From assembly GCF_947487515.1 (NCBI RefSeq), contig NZ_CANKWO010000002.1:372001-436000 (forward strand): a stretch of 64,000 bases of DNA. Direction: 5' to 3'. A model generated the notes under the pieces. The model worked only from the letters and a program-made list of their open reading frames with translations. It was not told the DNA's origin and searched no databases. Position numbers and translations under genes: made by a program. The DNA is from an uncultured Litoreibacter sp. Lineage in GTDB: Bacteria > Pseudomonadota > Alphaproteobacteria > Rhodobacterales > Rhodobacteraceae. Every line of letters begins with the position of its first letter. Within the stretch, counting starts at the first letter, position 1. Of this stretch, positions 62,419 to 64,000 are shown piece by piece.

Positions 62419-62433
62419 TTAACAATCGGTTAG
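62419..62433. promoter_or_regulatory. Candidate CtrA-like site between fliF and fliL
   Basis: TTAA, seven bases, TTAG: one mismatch from the CtrA consensus. It lies in the 117-base region between the divergent flagellar operons, where CtrA control is well known in Rhodobacterales. Confidence 0.4.
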
Positions 62434-62474
62434 TCGGTTGAAGCTTATACCTGAAAAAAATTGGTGAGAATCAA

Positions 62475-62963
62475 ATGGCTGATGAAACAGATAGTGAAAC
62501 TGAAGATGCACCTCCCAAAAAGGGAAAACTCGGCCTTATTTTGGGGTTGGTCTTGGCCATCGCAGGTGGTGGCGGGGCATTTTTCGCGGCGTATAGCGGT
62601 ATGATTCTCGCACCGACACCTGTTGAAGAAGTTGAGGCTACTCATGAGGAAACAGAACCTCTTCCTGCTATTAGTTTTGTACCGATAGAACCGATAGTTA
62701 TAACTGTCGGTCGATCTGGATCGCGGCAATTGCGTTTCCGGGCTGAACTTGAGGTGGACCCCGAACGAACTGACGATGTTGCACTACTCATGCCCAGAAT
62801 TTTGGACGTATTGAACGGCTATCTTCGTGCAGTAGATTTGGCCGAACTTGAAAACCCTGCTTCACTCATAAGACTGCGCGCACAAATGTTACGTCGAATT
62901 CAAATCGTAACTGGTCAAGGTCATGTGCGCGATCTTCTCATTACCGAATTCGTATTTTCATGA
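62475..62963 (+). CDS. fliL: Flagellar basal body protein FliL
   Basis: 162 residues: acidic N-terminal tail, one membrane helix (about 19-40) and a periplasmic domain with VPIEPIVITVG, LRFRAELEVD and QIVTGQGHVRDLLITEFVF. FliL supports stator function. GGTGAGA precedes the ATG. First gene of the plus-strand set. Confidence 0.93.
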   Translation: MADETDSETEDAPPKKGKLGLILGLVLAIAGGGGAFFAAYSGMILAPTPVEEVEATHEETEPLPAISFVPIEPIVITVGRSGSRQLRFRAELEVDPERTDDVALLMPRILDVLNGYLRAVDLAELENPASLIRLRAQMLRRIQIVTGQGHVRDLLITEFVFS

Positions 62964-62972
62964 GGGCTTAGA

Positions 62973-63344
62973 ATGAATTTCTTATCCGACATCCTTCTTG
63001 GCTTTGGGGCCATCGCAGCGGCAATCTATTGCTTTGTTCTGTCGCGAAAACTTTCAAACTTAAAGGGGCTAGATCAGGATCTAGGATCCGCGATTGCAGT
63101 GCTATCTGGTCAAGTAGATGAAATGACCAAAGCCCTAGCTTCTGCTCAAAACACGGCTAGCGATTCGGCACAACAACTTGAAGCTAGAACCGCTGCTGCG
63201 ACACAGGTTTCTGAACGGTTAGAACTGATGATTGCCGCACTGCAAGACCTTTCGGAAACGGATGATGATCCAATTCCAGATGAGCAACCACAGCCCACGA
63301 ATGAAGTCTTATTTGTTCGAAACGCATCAAGGCAGGCATCATAA
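62973..63344 (+). CDS. Small membrane protein in the flagellar cluster
   Basis: 123 residues: one N-terminal membrane helix (about 5-24), a long coiled-coil-like segment (about 35-90) and an acidic Pro-rich tail. Overlaps the next gene's start by one base. It recurs between fliL and motA in Rhodobacterales flagellar clusters as far as I recall; no function known. Confidence 0.7.
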   Translation: MNFLSDILLGFGAIAAAIYCFVLSRKLSNLKGLDQDLGSAIAVLSGQVDEMTKALASAQNTASDSAQQLEARTAAATQVSERLELMIAALQDLSETDDDPIPDEQPQPTNEVLFVRNASRQAS

Positions 63345-63907
63345 TGGCGCATTCAAGAAAGAATAAGACCGTTCGAGGCGTGCTTACATTCATAGTTTCA
63401 ATGTTACTTCTATCAGGAAGCATTCGTCTCGGGTCCATTGGCTTTGCAATTGCGTCCAGCCCGAAAGAGCTTCCAGTTGAGGCTGTATGCGTCACCGATG
63501 CAGAAACGCAAGAATTGATGGCAATGTTAAACCAAAGATCAAAGAGCATTGATTTGCTTGAAAAGGCCCAGGCGGAACGTGAAGTAAAACTTCGGCAAGC
63601 CGAAGCTGACATTTTGGCGAACCTGGAGAGAGTTGAAGCAGCAGAAGCGAAACTAGCCCAAACCATACAACGCGTAGATAGTGCCTCTTCCGATGACATT
63701 GGCCAGCTAACAGCCGTCTATCAATCCATGAAACCGAAGGATGCCGCCTTGTTATTTGAACAAATGAGCCCTGACTTTGCATCAGGGTTTCTCAGCCAAA
63801 TGCCTCCAGCAGTGGCTGCCGGAATATTGTCCGGTTTATCCGCAGAAAAAGCATATGCGATAAGCGTTGTCCTTGCCGGTCGAAATGCAGACGCCCCAAA
63901 GCAGTAA
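63344..63907 (+). CDS. MotE-like periplasmic flagellar protein (MgtE-N type domain)
   Basis: 187 residues: a membrane anchor or signal (about 13-36), a coiled coil (about 60-110), and a C-terminal domain with YQSMKPKDAALLFEQMSPDFASGFLSQMPP and AAGILSGLSAEKAYAIS, the repeats of the MotE/MgtE-N type. MotE is a chaperone-like partner of the stator in Rhizobiales; the same role here is inferred from position before motA. Confidence 0.8.
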   Translation: MAHSRKNKTVRGVLTFIVSMLLLSGSIRLGSIGFAIASSPKELPVEAVCVTDAETQELMAMLNQRSKSIDLLEKAQAEREVKLRQAEADILANLERVEAAEAKLAQTIQRVDSASSDDIGQLTAVYQSMKPKDAALLFEQMSPDFASGFLSQMPPAVAAGILSGLSAEKAYAISVVLAGRNADAPKQ

Positions 63908-63942
63908 CTACCCTCGATAGAACACAGGAAGGAGCATAACAA

Positions 63943-64000
63943 ATGGTTGGAATCGTTGGTATAATTGTCGTTTTTGTAATGGTCTTCGGAGGATATCTCG
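63943..64000 (+). CDS. motA: Flagellar stator protein MotA (5' end only)
   Basis: The first 19 codons are visible: MVGIVGIIVVFVMVFGGYL, the opening membrane helix of MotA. AGGAAGGAG lies 8 bases upstream. The rest lies beyond the right edge. Confidence 0.8.
   Translation, partial: MVGIVGIIVVFVMVFGGYL

Overview
This window looks like a chromosomal segment of a marine alphaproteobacterium of the order Rhodobacterales (Roseobacter-type). That placement is inferred from gene content: an aerobic-type cobalamin gene set with DUF1636, CbtAB and CobW, a CtrA-type flagellar region, DgcN/DgcA D-glutamate genes, an alphaproteobacterial H-NS-like protein and split MnmC functions. The genus cannot be fixed by eye. 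No rRNA, tRNA, CRISPR array or transposase was recognised.

Layout. 1-5.2 kb: pheS (partial), an OmpA-domain protein with a small membrane partner, a BLUF blue-light sensor, rplT-rpmI and pyk. 5.4-12.4 kb: DUF1244 protein, two small related secreted proteins, a D-glutamate/D-amino acid operon (dgcN-dgcA-dat), a TIM-barrel isomerase with a fatty-acid desaturase, and a divergent LysR regulator. 12.5-23.1 kb: a compact cobalamin operon on the minus strand (cobH, L, I, a CbiG-CobJ fusion, cobM, and a Cys/His-tailed CbiX), a xi-type GST, a degenerate receiver protein, then DUF1636-cobC-cbiB on the plus strand. 23.2-28.3 kb: lytic transglycosylase, H-NS-like protein and smc. 28.5-35.9 kb: a cobalamin riboswitch followed by cbtB-cbtA-cobW-GNAT-cobN, then cobO. 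35.9-46.9 kb: housekeeping and cell-wall genes (ThDP enzyme, MnmC-type oxidoreductase, mnmD, DMT exporter, slt, dapA, smpB, sseA, aminotransferase, lipoprotein transglycosylase).

46.9-51.4 kb is the accessory, visibly more AT-rich island and the most interesting part. A DUF4123 protein (type VI secretion effector adaptor family) is followed after 1 base by a predicted zinc metalloprotease with a metzincin-like active site. Next come two tandem 226-residue paralogous proteins, and after each recent or older copy lies a decayed piece of the protease C-terminus. I read this as an orphan type VI effector locus: adaptor, protease toxin, cognate immunity gene, and older orphan toxin-tail/immunity cassettes. 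No vgrG, hcp or PAAR gene is present here.

51.7-58.6 kb: VUT-family transporter, a candidate structured RNA with an 18-codon ORF, RidA, a DEAD-box helicase with a basic repeat tail, arfB, NAD-salvage genes pncB/pncA and trhO. 58.6-64 kb: flagellar genes, with fliF-fliH-fliN-fliP on the minus strand and fliL, a small protein, a MotE-like protein and motA (partial) on the plus strand. The two sets diverge around a CtrA-like box.
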